29,404 nt of DNA from the NCBI GenBank assembly GCA_021204605.1, contig JAJPZD010000010.1, forward strand, positions 1 through 29,404. The letters are read 5' to 3'. This document shows, one piece after another, positions 14,213 to 22,225 of the stretch (its first letter is position 1; the number at the start of each line of letters is the position of its first letter). This DNA is from Prevotella sp. (GTDB lineage: Bacteria > Bacteroidota > Bacteroidia > Bacteroidales > Bacteroidaceae). The translations under genes were made by a program, and so were the position numbers. The notes under the pieces were generated by a model. The model did no database searches. It was not told the origin of the DNA and worked only from the letters and a program-made list of their open reading frames with translations.

Positions 14213-17200
14213 TGCCGGCGGCACAAGCTCAACGTGTTTGATGCGTTGCCTTCTCCACGTGTAGATGCAGTGAACGTGTCCATCGGAAGTCTGTATGATT
14301 GATGGATAGGAATATTGACTCACGGGGGAGTCCTCAAGGGTAATCCAGTGCTCCCAGTTGATACCATCGTCAGATATAAGCAGCGACAGGGGGGTGCGGA
14401 CACCCTTGCCGTTCTTTATTCCATGAGGTATCGGCTTGTCGTTGCAAATCATCACATGCTTGCCATCTCTAAGAGTGACCGCATCGAGCCCACTGTTGTT
14501 GTTGGGCACGTCAATCAGTTGGAGTTTTGACCAGGTAATACCATTGTCATGGCTGTACGTTATTCCGATATGCTCGCTGCGGGTTCTTGCAAGTGCTGCC
14601 AATGTTCCATCCGCTAATGTTATTATCGAGGGCTGTATCGCTTTTATTGCTGGCTCCAATTTCTCTGTTTCGGAATTAACTTGATTGTCCGTCAATTCGG
14701 TATCTATGAGTTCTGGATTATCGGCATCTTTGGTGGTTGGGGGCTCTTTTGTATCGGGACTTATTACCTGCTTGATGCTGTCGGTCTCCACAAAGTCAGT
14801 ACGTTTCCAAGTAGTGCCATTGTCATCGGAATACTCGAAATAGATACGCCAGCCGCCTTTCTCCACGCTTGTCGGCGCTATGAGTCTGCCGTTGGATAGG
14901 ACAGGCTTGTTTTTTACGGGTCCAAGATAATTCTCCTGCAAAGGCTCTCGTGCAGACCATGTAATGCCGTTGTCGTTGGAGCGCACTATCCAGCCAGTCC
15001 AATCAGACACCGACTCGCCTATCTTGAAATATATCTGCAATTCTCCATTGGGGTTCTGATAGATCACGGGATTCCAACATGCCTTGCGCAGAGTGTCAGA
15101 CATTATACCGTCAGCCACCAATTGCGGTTCTGTCCATTCGGTAGAGCCTTTCGGCTTTCGCGACACCCAGATGCACACGTCAGGGTTGCGCTCCTTAGTA
15201 CCGCCGAAATAAGTCGCCACGAGGTCACCGCCTGTCGTCTCGGCGATAGTAGCGGAGTGACATTCAGGGAATGATGTCTGTTTGTAGAGAAACTCATCGC
15301 AGATTATGGCATTGTCAGGCAATGGGATAGGAGCGGTGATGTCGTAAATACCAGAACCTGTTTCCCTTTGCGAGCCATCGGGCAGATAAAGCAGGGCGGT
15401 GGTGTTGGCAGGGATTTCCACGTGCCAGTAGAGAATGCCGTTTTGCTTGTGCCAGCGGCTTATTATATCGCCATAGATTGAGCGGTAGGAGGCATCGATG
15501 TCATCGAGCTCATCGCAGAGGAAGTCTGGTTTCATTATGATACGTTTGAAACCGGTGAGAATACTGTCGGAGCGTATGCCTGCCACGTCCTCAAAGAGCC
15601 AGGAGAGGAGGTCACCGAGCAGCATCACATGGTTGCCGCTGTTCATCGCAGGGTCAGCCGTGTCGCCGTTCCAGAGTTCCCAAATCGTGGTAGCTCCTTT
15701 CTCGGTCATGTATCCCCAACTGGGGTAGTTTTTGTTGGTAGCGAGAAGCCAAGCGATGTCAGTGCGGTTCATGTCTGTAAGAGCGTGCAACAGCCATTGC
15801 ACACCGATTATTCCGCATGATATGAAGCCGTTGTTTTTGGATATTATGTTGGCAATGATATTTTTCTGTACTTCATCGCGCACATATTCATCATCAATCA
15901 TACCAAAGGAGAGGGGCAGGAGATTAGCCGTAACCGTGTTGTTACCATAAAAAGTGCTGTCGGGATAGAGAAGCAGGTTCTCTTCGGGGAGAACGCTACT
16001 GCCTTTGTTGATATTAAGAAACTCACGGTTGAAAGCGTCTTTTGTCTCTTGTGCCAAGTCTGCATATTCTTTCACGTCATCCTCATAGCCAAGAATCTTG
16101 GCGAAACGCTGCATGAGGGTACAGAGGCGGAAGTAGTATGCCGTGGCTATCAGAGTGCCATCAGTGATACGTGCCGGATCTTCGGAATGTATCAGTGAGA
16201 GATCCTCCGGCGGCACACACCAGTCACCGTATTTATCACGCGGCATCAGTCCGTTCTTGCCATACTGGTAGTTGAGGTGAGCGAGCCACTTTTTCACGGC
16301 AGGGTAATATTTTCTTAGAGGAGCATCATCGCCGTATTGGTTATAGAGCATTTCGAGGGCGAAGGGGAGCGTGGAGGGCCATGTTACGTTGTCGGAATAG
16401 TAGTTCCAGAAAGGAGGCGCGACATCGGGGATGCAGCCGTCCTCACGCTGCGCCTCTACGATATCACGACTCCACTTGGCATATAGGTTGTCGTTGTCAA
16501 ACAGAAACGCCTCACCGAAACAGCCTCGCGCACGGTCGCCAAGCCAGGGCTGCCTCTCATCACGCTGCGGACAGTCAACAGGCATGCCCTTGTAGTTTGC
16601 GAGGACACCCCATTGTGCGTTTCGGAATATCTTGTTGAGTATGGTGTCGCCGCAGTGGAAGTCGCCCGTGAATGTCATGTCGTCGGAAATCACATCCCCG
16701 ATAACATCATCCTTTGTGATGGATGGTATTCCGGAGATAAGGGCGTAACGGAAACCATGATAAGTGAACGAAGGGGTAAACCAGCGTCCGTTTTCATTAC
16801 CGTCAGGCACATACTTGTCAGTGGCGATGGCGGTGCGCAGGTTGTCGCGGTAGAGATTACCGATAGAGTCGAGAGTCTCTGCAAAGCAGATGAATACGGT
16901 ATCACCGGGGGTGGCGTTGGAGATACGCAACCGGAGCCAGCCCGCCATGTTCTGTCCCATGTCAACAAGGAAACCGTCACCACGCTTTTGCACGCTGACA
17001 GGAGGGAGCGACTTGAGAACACGCATATTCTCTGACATTGCGCCACGCAGCGTGCCTTGAGGAATTGCCGCACGCTCTGCCAATAGCCATGCTGAGTCAT
17101 CGTAACCCACAGTAGTCCAGTCGCCAAGTTCTTTGCGTGCATCGTAGATCTCTCCGTCGTACTCGTTGGAGGAACGTATCGGCCCATCTGCCGTGAGCCG

Positions 17201-18193
17201 CCATTTGTTGTCGGAGGAGACGGTGTATTTAGAGCCATCGGTATATTCGATAATTAGGTTGAGCCTTAGCTTGGGAAAACCGAAATTGTTTATTTTGTAG
17301 AGTTTCTTATTCTGCTGCATTGTGAAGAAACGCCCGTTGCCAAGTGTAACGCCGATAGCATTGTTGTCGGCGTTCAGTAGAGAAGTAACATCGAAAGCGT
17401 TATAGAGCACCGTCTTGCGGTAGTCGGTAGGCGCGGGAGAGAGAACCTGATCGCCGATGCGCTGTCCGTTGATGAAAGCCTCGTACATACCAAGACCGGA
17501 GATGTAGAGGGTGGCACGGACTATGGGCTTCGTAACCTTGAACTCGGTGCGGAGGTAACGGGATGACAACCGGCTGTGCACCGTAAGACTGTCCCACGGC
17601 ATGGCATAGTCAAGTCCTATCCATTGTCCTTTCCAATCGGACTCGGTAAGCAGTCCAACATTCCAAGAGGCTATATCACTCCATTCGGATAGACCTTGCG
17701 TAGTGTTGACTTGTACACGCCAGTAGCAACGGGTGTCGCTGCGGAGCTCCTTACCTGCGTAGGTAATCCACTGCGACTGGTCGGTGTCGGCGGAAACATC
17801 CCACAGGTCGCCCTCCAAAGCCTGCGCCTTGTCGAAAGACGATGATACGATAATATGATAAGAGGTCTGCATAATAGTGCCAGAGCCCCCTAAATCCCCC
17901 CTAAGGGGGACTTCTTGATTAGATAACGACAGTTGGGTTGTGGGTGTATCGCCATTGGTTACAATACGCCAACCTAAACGGGGAGTGGGGGTGTCGATGG
18001 ACATGGGGCTTATCATGCGCTCGGTACGCAAATCTGTGACACTGACCGTGACATTGCCAATGGCATTGCTTTCTGCAAATACACAAAGGGGAAGCAATGC
18101 CAAATGAAAAATGAAAAATGAAAAATGAAAAATTCGCTTTTGCTTGTGAATCGCTTTCAAGTAGTTTGAATATTTACAAATATTTCTTATCAT
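14207..18193 (-). CDS. GH78 alpha-L-rhamnosidase fused to a sialidase-fold beta-propeller
   Basis: The 1328-residue exported protein starts with a signal region (1-40, ending VFA-ES). GH78 follows: N-terminal beta-domains (about 48-180 and 185-390; YISGLGMYEAFINGQRIGDQVLSP), then an (alpha/alpha)6 barrel (about 515-880) with DCPQRDERQPWLGD at 540-553 (likely acid Glu546) and TTIWELWN at 835-842 (likely base Glu839), and a C-terminal beta-domain to about 955. Residues 966-1328 are a BNR/sialidase-like six-bladed propeller with Asp boxes SNDNGITW, SDDNGTTW, SHDNGITW and SDDGINW. A polar insertion lies at about 1138-1187. Inverting rhamnosidase activity is expected for the first part; the propeller could act on a ulosonic acid such as Kdo. 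Two repeat-derived segments are translated: a heptad array (about 20-31) and a hairpin repeat (about 94-105). The stop codon lies in another array. Confidence 0.9.
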   Translation of the reverse strand: MIRNICKYSNYLKAIHKQKRIFHFSFFIFHLALLPLCVFAESNAIGNVTVSVTDLRTERMISPMSIDTPTPRLGWRIVTNGDTPTTQLSLSNQEVPLRGDLGGSGTIMQTSYHIIVSSSFDKAQALEGDLWDVSADTDQSQWITYAGKELRSDTRCYWRVQVNTTQGLSEWSDIASWNVGLLTESDWKGQWIGLDYAMPWDSLTVHSRLSSRYLRTEFKVTKPIVRATLYISGLGMYEAFINGQRIGDQVLSPAPTDYRKTVLYNAFDVTSLLNADNNAIGVTLGNGRFFTMQQNKKLYKINNFGFPKLRLNLIIEYTDGSKYTVSSDNKWRLTADGPIRSSNEYDGEIYDARKELGDWTTVGYDDSAWLLAERAAIPQGTLRGAMSENMRVLKSLPPVSVQKRGDGFLVDMGQNMAGWLRLRISNATPGDTVFICFAETLDSIGNLYRDNLRTAIATDKYVPDGNENGRWFTPSFTYHGFRYALISGIPSITKDDVIGDVISDDMTFTGDFHCGDTILNKIFRNAQWGVLANYKGMPVDCPQRDERQPWLGDRARGCFGEAFLFDNDNLYAKWSRDIVEAQREDGCIPDVAPPFWNYYSDNVTWPSTLPFALEMLYNQYGDDAPLRKYYPAVKKWLAHLNYQYGKNGLMPRDKYGDWCVPPEDLSLIHSEDPARITDGTLIATAYYFRLCTLMQRFAKILGYEDDVKEYADLAQETKDAFNREFLNINKGSSVLPEENLLLYPDSTFYGNNTVTANLLPLSFGMIDDEYVRDEVQKNIIANIISKNNGFISCGIIGVQWLLHALTDMNRTDIAWLLATNKNYPSWGYMTEKGATTIWELWNGDTADPAMNSGNHVMLLGDLLSWLFEDVAGIRSDSILTGFKRIIMKPDFLCDELDDIDASYRSIYGDIISRWHKQNGILYWHVEIPANTTALLYLPDGSQRETGSGIYDITAPIPLPDNAIICDEFLYKQTSFPECHSATIAETTGGDLVATYFGGTKERNPDVCIWVSRKPKGSTEWTEPQLVADGIMSDTLRKACWNPVIYQNPNGELQIYFKIGESVSDWTGWIVRSNDNGITWSAREPLQENYLGPVKNKPVLSNGRLIAPTSVEKGGWRIYFEYSDDNGTTWKRTDFVETDSIKQVISPDTKEPPTTKDADNPELIDTELTDNQVNSETEKLEPAIKAIQPSIITLADGTLAALARTRSEHIGITYSHDNGITWSKLQLIDVPNNNSGLDAVTLRDGKHVMICNDKPIPHGIKNGKGVRTPLSLLISDDGINWEHWITLEDSPVSQYSYPSIIQTSDGHVHCIYTWRRQRIKHVELVPPAS
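17882..17914 (-). repeat. G/C-run hairpin repeat (REP-like) inside the GH78 coding sequence
   Basis: Plus strand has GCCCCCTAAATCCCCCC followed by TAAGGGGGACTT, a small palindrome (TCCCCC/GGGGGA around CTAA). It shares its first 18 bases with the copy at 19663-19680. It is translated in frame as EVPLRGDLGGSG (about 94-105), in a segment that looks inserted between TPTTQ and MQTSYHIIVSS of the N-terminal domain. Confidence 0.75.
18102..18134 (-). repeat. Heptanucleotide array (AAATGAA)4 in the GH78 signal-peptide region
   Basis: Four perfect AAATGAA units plus AAATT on the plus strand. On the coding strand they encode the Phe/His-rich stretch IFHFSFFIFHL at about 21-31, so part of the export signal is repeat-derived. 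Gain or loss of one 7-base unit would shift the frame. Confidence 0.9.
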
Positions 18194-18213
18194 ACTATCA
18201 TGAGATTTTTGTT

Positions 18214-19728
18214 TTAATGTTTTTCGGAGAGTTGAGCAGCATCTTTGGAGATGTAGTCCTTGTCGGTGTCGATGGCGATGAGTACACGGTCGGAGCCACG
18301 TAGGTAGGCGGCATCGTAGGTGAACTCGGTAATTTTAGAGTCGAACTCTCCTAAGTAGGTCAGCGTGCCGTCGCATGGGTTCATCCACCAAACATTCTTC
18401 TTCTTGCCGCTTATCTTGGAGAGGTCAATGCTCATCGGTTTGCCACTGTAGTTATATACAAGCAGGTAGTCGTTGCCCCTTGTGGCTATTATGCGGTCGT
18501 AACGCTCACCATTCTGACTCGCGATGATACTCTGGTCGGGCACTCTCTCTGTGAACGGCAAGGAGAGAATGAGCCATTTCAGATATTTCATCTGGTTGTA
18601 GCCTGGGTCTTTGATGGCATCCCACCATGGGGTCTCCGCTCCGTAAGAGGCAAGCAGGCCAGGACGGATAAACTGCATTATCGAGTTGTGACCGTAGGTA
18701 TGCCCGAAGGAGCCGGCGAAAACCGACCAGTAGGCATATCGCCTTACGTCGTAATCCATCCAACGGGGAGCTTGTAAGTCGTGCAGTCCCTGTGGTATGT
18801 CCTCGTATGAAGGCTCACCGTCGAGAACAGGACGGATAGGCGATTTCTCCCAACTTAGGTCAACATACCGCCAGTTGTCCTCCTCTGTATTTTCTTTGAT
18901 CGTGTAGTCGCCATCGCCGTTACGCTGCCCATACCGCCTGTGTCCGCTCTGGAACATGTTGAAGTCGAGCCAGTCGCGGTCGTTGAACCAGCGTGCGGAG
19001 GTTGTCCTGCCTCGTGGGTGGAATGTCATAAGGTGGTCAGGGTCAATCTGCTTTATAGCCCTTGCCATGGCGTCCCAGATCTCAGGCGACTTGTCGCCCA
19101 TAATATCACCTCCAATCATCCAGATGATGTTTGGCTTGTCCTTATAACGTTCCGCAAGGAACGTTCCCAATGCCTCGCCCTTGCTGACATCCATTTGCGG
19201 TATCATGGAGCCCCAAATACAGTCCATCGCAATGTATATGCCGTTGCGCTCTGCCACATCAACGATATAGTCGAGGTGCTCCCAATAGCCATATACTCCT
19301 TCTTTGGAAACATTGGAGAAGTCGAATTCTGCATTGTTGGCGGCATATCCGTAGATATTGAATGTGGGGATTGCGTTCAGCACCTGTATCTGCTCAACGT
19401 TGTAGCCCGCCTTGCGCTCGGCATCTAAATAAAACTCCGCCTCCTCACGGTTGAGGCGTTCAGGCAGCAGCCATGCCGTGTTACCGAGCCAGAAAAACGG
19501 CGTGCCGTTCTCGTGAACGAGGAACTTGCTGTTTTCTGACACCACAAGTTTGCCGTTGCTCCATGGCTTGTAAATATCATCGGCGGCGATGGAGAGAGAT
19601 GCCAAAAGAAAAAACAGTCCCCAAGCTCCCCTAAGGGGAATGTTCAAGATATGGGTAAAAAAGCCCCCTAAATCCCCCCTGTGGAGGACTTTGCAGAAGG
19701 GGAAAATATTGTTTGATGTTTTGTTCAT
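18214..19728 (-). CDS. GH140-like (DUF4038) secreted glycosidase, probable apiosidase
   Basis: Starting from the ATG at 19728 the product is 504 residues. A longer frame to 19860 would begin inside the GH95 gene and is rejected. After an unusually long signal region (1-49, ending SIAAD), a DUF4038 TIM barrel spans about 55-390: FFWLGNTAWLLPERLNREE (78-96), IIWMIGGD (201-208), VLDGEPSYED (301-310). Asp208 and Glu305 are the likely acid/base and nucleophile. A C-terminal beta-domain (about 405-490) resembles the collagen-binding-like domain PF12904. GH140 was founded by an apiosidase that cleaves the D-apiose branches of rhamnogalacturonan II; the neighbours fit that substrate. Residues about 12-42 (KVLHRGDLGGFF, NIPLRGAWGLFF) are translated from two hairpin repeats inserted in the signal peptide. 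It ends 20 bases before the GH78 start. Confidence 0.88.
   Translation of the reverse strand: MNKTSNNIFPFCKVLHRGDLGGFFTHILNIPLRGAWGLFFLLASLSIAADDIYKPWSNGKLVVSENSKFLVHENGTPFFWLGNTAWLLPERLNREEAEFYLDAERKAGYNVEQIQVLNAIPTFNIYGYAANNAEFDFSNVSKEGVYGYWEHLDYIVDVAERNGIYIAMDCIWGSMIPQMDVSKGEALGTFLAERYKDKPNIIWMIGGDIMGDKSPEIWDAMARAIKQIDPDHLMTFHPRGRTTSARWFNDRDWLDFNMFQSGHRRYGQRNGDGDYTIKENTEEDNWRYVDLSWEKSPIRPVLDGEPSYEDIPQGLHDLQAPRWMDYDVRRYAYWSVFAGSFGHTYGHNSIMQFIRPGLLASYGAETPWWDAIKDPGYNQMKYLKWLILSLPFTERVPDQSIIASQNGERYDRIIATRGNDYLLVYNYSGKPMSIDLSKISGKKKNVWWMNPCDGTLTYLGEFDSKITEFTYDAAYLRGSDRVLIAIDTDKDYISKDAAQLSEKH
19616..19692 (-). repeat. Pair of G/C-run hairpin repeats inside the GH140 signal-peptide region
   Basis: Two related units occur on the plus strand: AGTCCCCAAGCTCCCCTAAG then GGGA (19616-19639; stem TCCCC/GGGGA around TAA) and AGCCCCCTAAATCCCCCCTG then TGGAGGA (19662-19688). 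The second shares GCCCCCTAAATCCCCCCT with the GH78 copy. Both keep the reading frame open. Confidence 0.75.
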
Positions 19729-19770
19729 AAATTTAAAATTTAAAATGAAGAATGAAAAATGAAAAATTTT
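19729..19770 (-). repeat. Heptanucleotide array between GH95 and GH140
   Basis: Plus strand in 7-base steps: AAATTTA, AAATTTA, AAATGAA, GAATGAA, AAATGAA, AAATTTT. It fills the entire 40-base gap between the GH95 stop and the GH140 ATG. Its AAATGAA units are the same as those in the GH78 signal-peptide array. Confidence 0.85.
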
Positions 19771-22225
19771 ATTTTGCGTAAACCGTGTAACTCTCGCCCT
19801 TCTTTGTGGCAAGGTCATAGAGGTATGTCTTTTGCAGTTCTGGCAGAGGCTCAATCTCATCAGGGTAATTTATTTGCTGCTTCACGCCTTTTGGTGTGGC
19901 AAACAGAGGATTACTGTTCTCTCCCTTTGCCGGTTTCAGACCCTTGCCCGTGAGAGGCACGGCGGAACGTATGCGCAGGTTGCCGCCGACTTCTGCCTTG
20001 AACGTGGCGCGCGTTACCTTGCCGGCTTTCCACTTGATAGCCACCTCGAAACCACCTCGTGCTTTCAGTCCGCTTACCTCGCCGTCAGCCCATGCATCAG
20101 GCAATGCCGGAAGGAGATACACGAAACCGTCATGGCTTTGCAGGAGCATCTCTGCAATACCTGCCGTGCAGCCGAAATTGCCATCAATCTGGAAGGGCGG
20201 ATGTGCATCGAAAAGGTTAGGATATGTACCGCCTTTCTTCAACTCGTTGCGCACTAATGTCAGTTGGTTACCGATAAGACGGAAGGCATGGTTGCCGTCG
20301 AGCAGGCGGGACCACAGGCATACCTTCCAGCCCATGCTCCAGCCGGTGGACGGGTCGCCACGGTGGATAAGTGATGTGCGTGCGGCCGCCGTCAGTTCTG
20401 GTGTGCGGAATGGTGAGATCTGGTTGCTTGGATATAGGCCATAAAGATGAGACACATGGCGGTGGATGTCCTCTGGATCATCCCAGTCATCTTTCCACTC
20501 TTGCAACTGCCCCCAACGGCCTGTCTGCAACGGAAGCATACCATCGAGCTTGTTTTTAAGACTGTCTATTATTGTCGCCTCTGACGTCTTTCCCAAAATG
20601 TCGGCCGCAGTGATAACATGGTTGAACAGATCAAAAATCAGTTCGTTGTCCATAGTAACGCCTGCCGCAGTGGTGGCATCGTAAGGGTGCTGGTTTTCGG
20701 GGGACAGACTCGGACAGATGAGCCAGTAGGTGTCTGTAGGGTCTTTCACCATCACCTGATTGAGGAAACGGGCGGCATTCTCCATTATAGGATATACATC
20801 AGCAAGGAAATTCTTGTCGCCGGTGTAAAGATAATGTTCCCACAGGTGTTGGCAGAGCCATGCACCGCCGGTACACCACAGACCGGAAGGTGCCTTGTCG
20901 ATAGCACCGGTAACACGCCACAAGTCGGTGTTGTGGTGAAGCACCCAACCGTTAGCGCCATACATGATGTCTGCCGCTTCCTGCCCTGTTACACTTACGT
21001 CTTTGATAAGCGAGAACAACGGTTGTGTGAGGTCGGATAAGTTTGTCACCTCCGCAGGCCAATAGTTCATCTCAAGGTTGATGTTGCAAGTGTATTTGCT
21101 GTCCCACGAAGGCAGCAGTTTGTCGTTCCACATACCTTGCAGTGTAGGCGGCTGTGTGCCGGGCTGCGAGGTGCTGATTAGCAGGTAACGGCCGAACTGG
21201 AAATACGTCTCAACAAGATGTAAATCGGTATGTTCGCTAAACTGTTCGATGCGCTTGTCGGTAGTGAGATCTGCATATTCATCCTCTCCGAGATTGAGTT
21301 TCACACGGTCAAACTGACTTTTGTATTTAGCCAAGTGAGCGGCTTTCATGTCGTTGTAGTCGGTTTTCAGTGCCTCTCTCAGTATGTTTTCCGACAGGAT
21401 AGTATCGTTGATACTGATGTCGTTGTAGCTCTTGAAGTTTGTGGCGATAGTGATGTAGATAATCGCCTCGTCTGCCTCCTTTATTTGCAGCACGCCATCC
21501 TTGCTAAGCATGGTACCGCCCTTGACCTTTGCCGTTGCACGCCCCGTGAACGTAACCTTGCCTTTCAAGCCCTCATGCTGACCGCTGTTGCCGTAAAGAA
21601 CAATCTCGTCATTCTCCGACCAGACGGAGACATCCTGATGGGGAGATGTGAAAATGGCGTTGCAGGTTATCATGCCTTTCTTGCTTGCCGTTAGGCGCAC
21701 CGTTATCACGTTGTCTGACAAAGAAGAAATATATTCACGTTGGTAGGTTACACCGTCAACAGTATAACGGGTAATCGAGCGTGCCGAGTCAAGAGACAAC
21801 TCACGGTAATAGTCGGTGTATTCCCCCTGATTGGGAAAACTGATATAAATATCACCAAAGGGCTGGTATGGCATACCCTGGTTGGTGTTCGACTGCACGT
21901 GAGCTGTTGCCATGTCCTGTGCCTCCTTATACTTGCCGTCCCACACTAATTGCCTGACTTTCGGCAGGTACTCCTTCGCCTCCGGGTTGGCGTTGTTGTT
22001 AGGTCTGCCGCCCCATATTGTCTCCTCGTTGAGCTGCAACCGCTCAACAGATGGCTTGCCGAAAATCATCGCGGCGAGTTTGCTGTTGGCGATAGGCAGT
22101 GCCTCCGTCCAGACTGCAGCAGGGGTGTCGTACCAAAGGATGTGGTGGCTCTCTGAATTGGAAATGTCCTGTGCCGCACAGCTAACAGCAACTAACATTG
22201 TGGCTGTAAAAAGTATTTTTCTCAT
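19769..22225 (-). CDS. GH95 alpha-L-fucosidase / alpha-L-galactosidase
   Basis: The 818-residue secreted enzyme has a short signal peptide (1-18). The GH95 plan is clear: N-terminal beta-domain (about 27-290; WYDTPAAVWTEALPIANSKLAAMIFG), then an (alpha/alpha)6 barrel with NINLEMNYWPAE (381-392, carrying the two catalytic Asn), SLSPE (506-510, Glu510 as likely acid), HRHVSHLYGLYPS (588-600) and PFQIDGNFG (677-685, Asp681), then a C-terminal beta-domain. The residue two before the first catalytic Asn is Thr379; in the Bifidobacterium fucosidase that position is His, and Thr has been linked to L-galactose preference. L-galactose is a rhamnogalacturonan II chain A sugar, so alpha-L-galactosidase is plausible. 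The start overlaps the esterase stop by 4 bases (ATGA), indicating coupling. Confidence 0.92.
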   Translation of the reverse strand: MRKILFTATMLVAVSCAAQDISNSESHHILWYDTPAAVWTEALPIANSKLAAMIFGKPSVERLQLNEETIWGGRPNNNANPEAKEYLPKVRQLVWDGKYKEAQDMATAHVQSNTNQGMPYQPFGDIYISFPNQGEYTDYYRELSLDSARSITRYTVDGVTYQREYISSLSDNVITVRLTASKKGMITCNAIFTSPHQDVSVWSENDEIVLYGNSGQHEGLKGKVTFTGRATAKVKGGTMLSKDGVLQIKEADEAIIYITIATNFKSYNDISINDTILSENILREALKTDYNDMKAAHLAKYKSQFDRVKLNLGEDEYADLTTDKRIEQFSEHTDLHLVETYFQFGRYLLISTSQPGTQPPTLQGMWNDKLLPSWDSKYTCNINLEMNYWPAEVTNLSDLTQPLFSLIKDVSVTGQEAADIMYGANGWVLHHNTDLWRVTGAIDKAPSGLWCTGGAWLCQHLWEHYLYTGDKNFLADVYPIMENAARFLNQVMVKDPTDTYWLICPSLSPENQHPYDATTAAGVTMDNELIFDLFNHVITAADILGKTSEATIIDSLKNKLDGMLPLQTGRWGQLQEWKDDWDDPEDIHRHVSHLYGLYPSNQISPFRTPELTAAARTSLIHRGDPSTGWSMGWKVCLWSRLLDGNHAFRLIGNQLTLVRNELKKGGTYPNLFDAHPPFQIDGNFGCTAGIAEMLLQSHDGFVYLLPALPDAWADGEVSGLKARGGFEVAIKWKAGKVTRATFKAEVGGNLRIRSAVPLTGKGLKPAKGENSNPLFATPKGVKQQINYPDEIEPLPELQKTYLYDLATKKGESYTVYAK

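Noticed and set aside
19729..19860. N-terminal extension of the GH140 gene to an upstream ATG at 19860
   Set aside because: It would start inside the GH95 coding region and translate the intergenic heptad array; the ATG at 19728 gives a plausible export signal.
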